A DNA stretch of 6,385 nucleotides from Opitutales bacterium (GTDB lineage: Bacteria; Verrucomicrobiota; Verrucomicrobiia; Opitutales; Intestinicryptomonadaceae), in contig JAJXPD010000040.1 of NCBI GenBank assembly GCA_021641325.1, positions 8,961 to 15,345 on the forward strand, given 5' to 3'. How positions within the stretch are numbered: position 1 is the first letter of the stretch; every line of letters begins with the position of its first letter. The translations under genes were made by a program, and so were the position numbers. Below the pieces are notes generated by a model that saw only the letters and a list, made by a program, of their open reading frames with translations, was not told the origin of the DNA and did no database searches. Below are positions 6,371 through 6,385 of the stretch, piece by piece.

Positions 6371-6385
6371 CGTTTCAACAGGAAA

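Overview
The window holds one minus-strand operon segment encoding the front half of bacterial respiratory complex I (NADH:quinone oxidoreductase, NDH-1). Transcription runs from high to low coordinates in the order nuoB, nuoC, nuoD, nuoE, nuoF, nuoG, nuoH. The last gene leaves the window after 86 codons. Six genes are complete. Intergenic gaps are only 2 to 18 nt, so they are almost certainly co-transcribed and translated in series.

Layout in transcription order: 6385-6242 is an AT-richer leader with a possible promoter and three related, evenly spaced short repeats; nuoB 6241-5732; nuoC 5723-5112; nuoD 5098-3881; nuoE 3862-3311; nuoF 3307-1943; nuoG 1940-264; nuoH 260-1 (partial). No RNA genes, insertion sequences, CRISPR arrays or pseudogenes were seen. 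The many long plus-strand reading frames are antisense shadows of the nuo genes.

How the genes work together: NuoE, NuoF and NuoG form the NADH dehydrogenase (N) module. NADH is oxidised at FMN in NuoF and electrons pass along Fe-S clusters in NuoF, NuoE and NuoG. NuoB, NuoC and NuoD form part of the connecting Q module, in which NuoB carries the terminal cluster N2 and NuoD lines the quinone pocket. NuoH is the membrane subunit that closes the quinone site and links it to proton pumping. All expected Fe-S ligands for N1a, N1b, N2, N3, N4 and N5 are visible. Because E, F and G are all present, this is an NADH-linked complex rather than the 11-subunit type that lacks the N module.

Organism: a bacterium of moderately high G+C with strong third-position G/C bias, and with separate (unfused) nuoC and nuoD. 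The compact 558-residue NuoG, the spacer inside its N1b motif and the enlarged first loop of NuoH suggest a lineage such as Verrucomicrobiota or a relative. That assignment is from memory of family features and is low confidence.

For novelty this is mostly an ordinary housekeeping operon and I do not see an undescribed system. The points worth checking are the phased repeats upstream of nuoB, the absence of any nuoA end next to nuoB, the shortened NuoG with a vestigial N7 motif, and a few lineage-type changes near the quinone site (NuoD Q57, the NuoH loop, NuoB C111).
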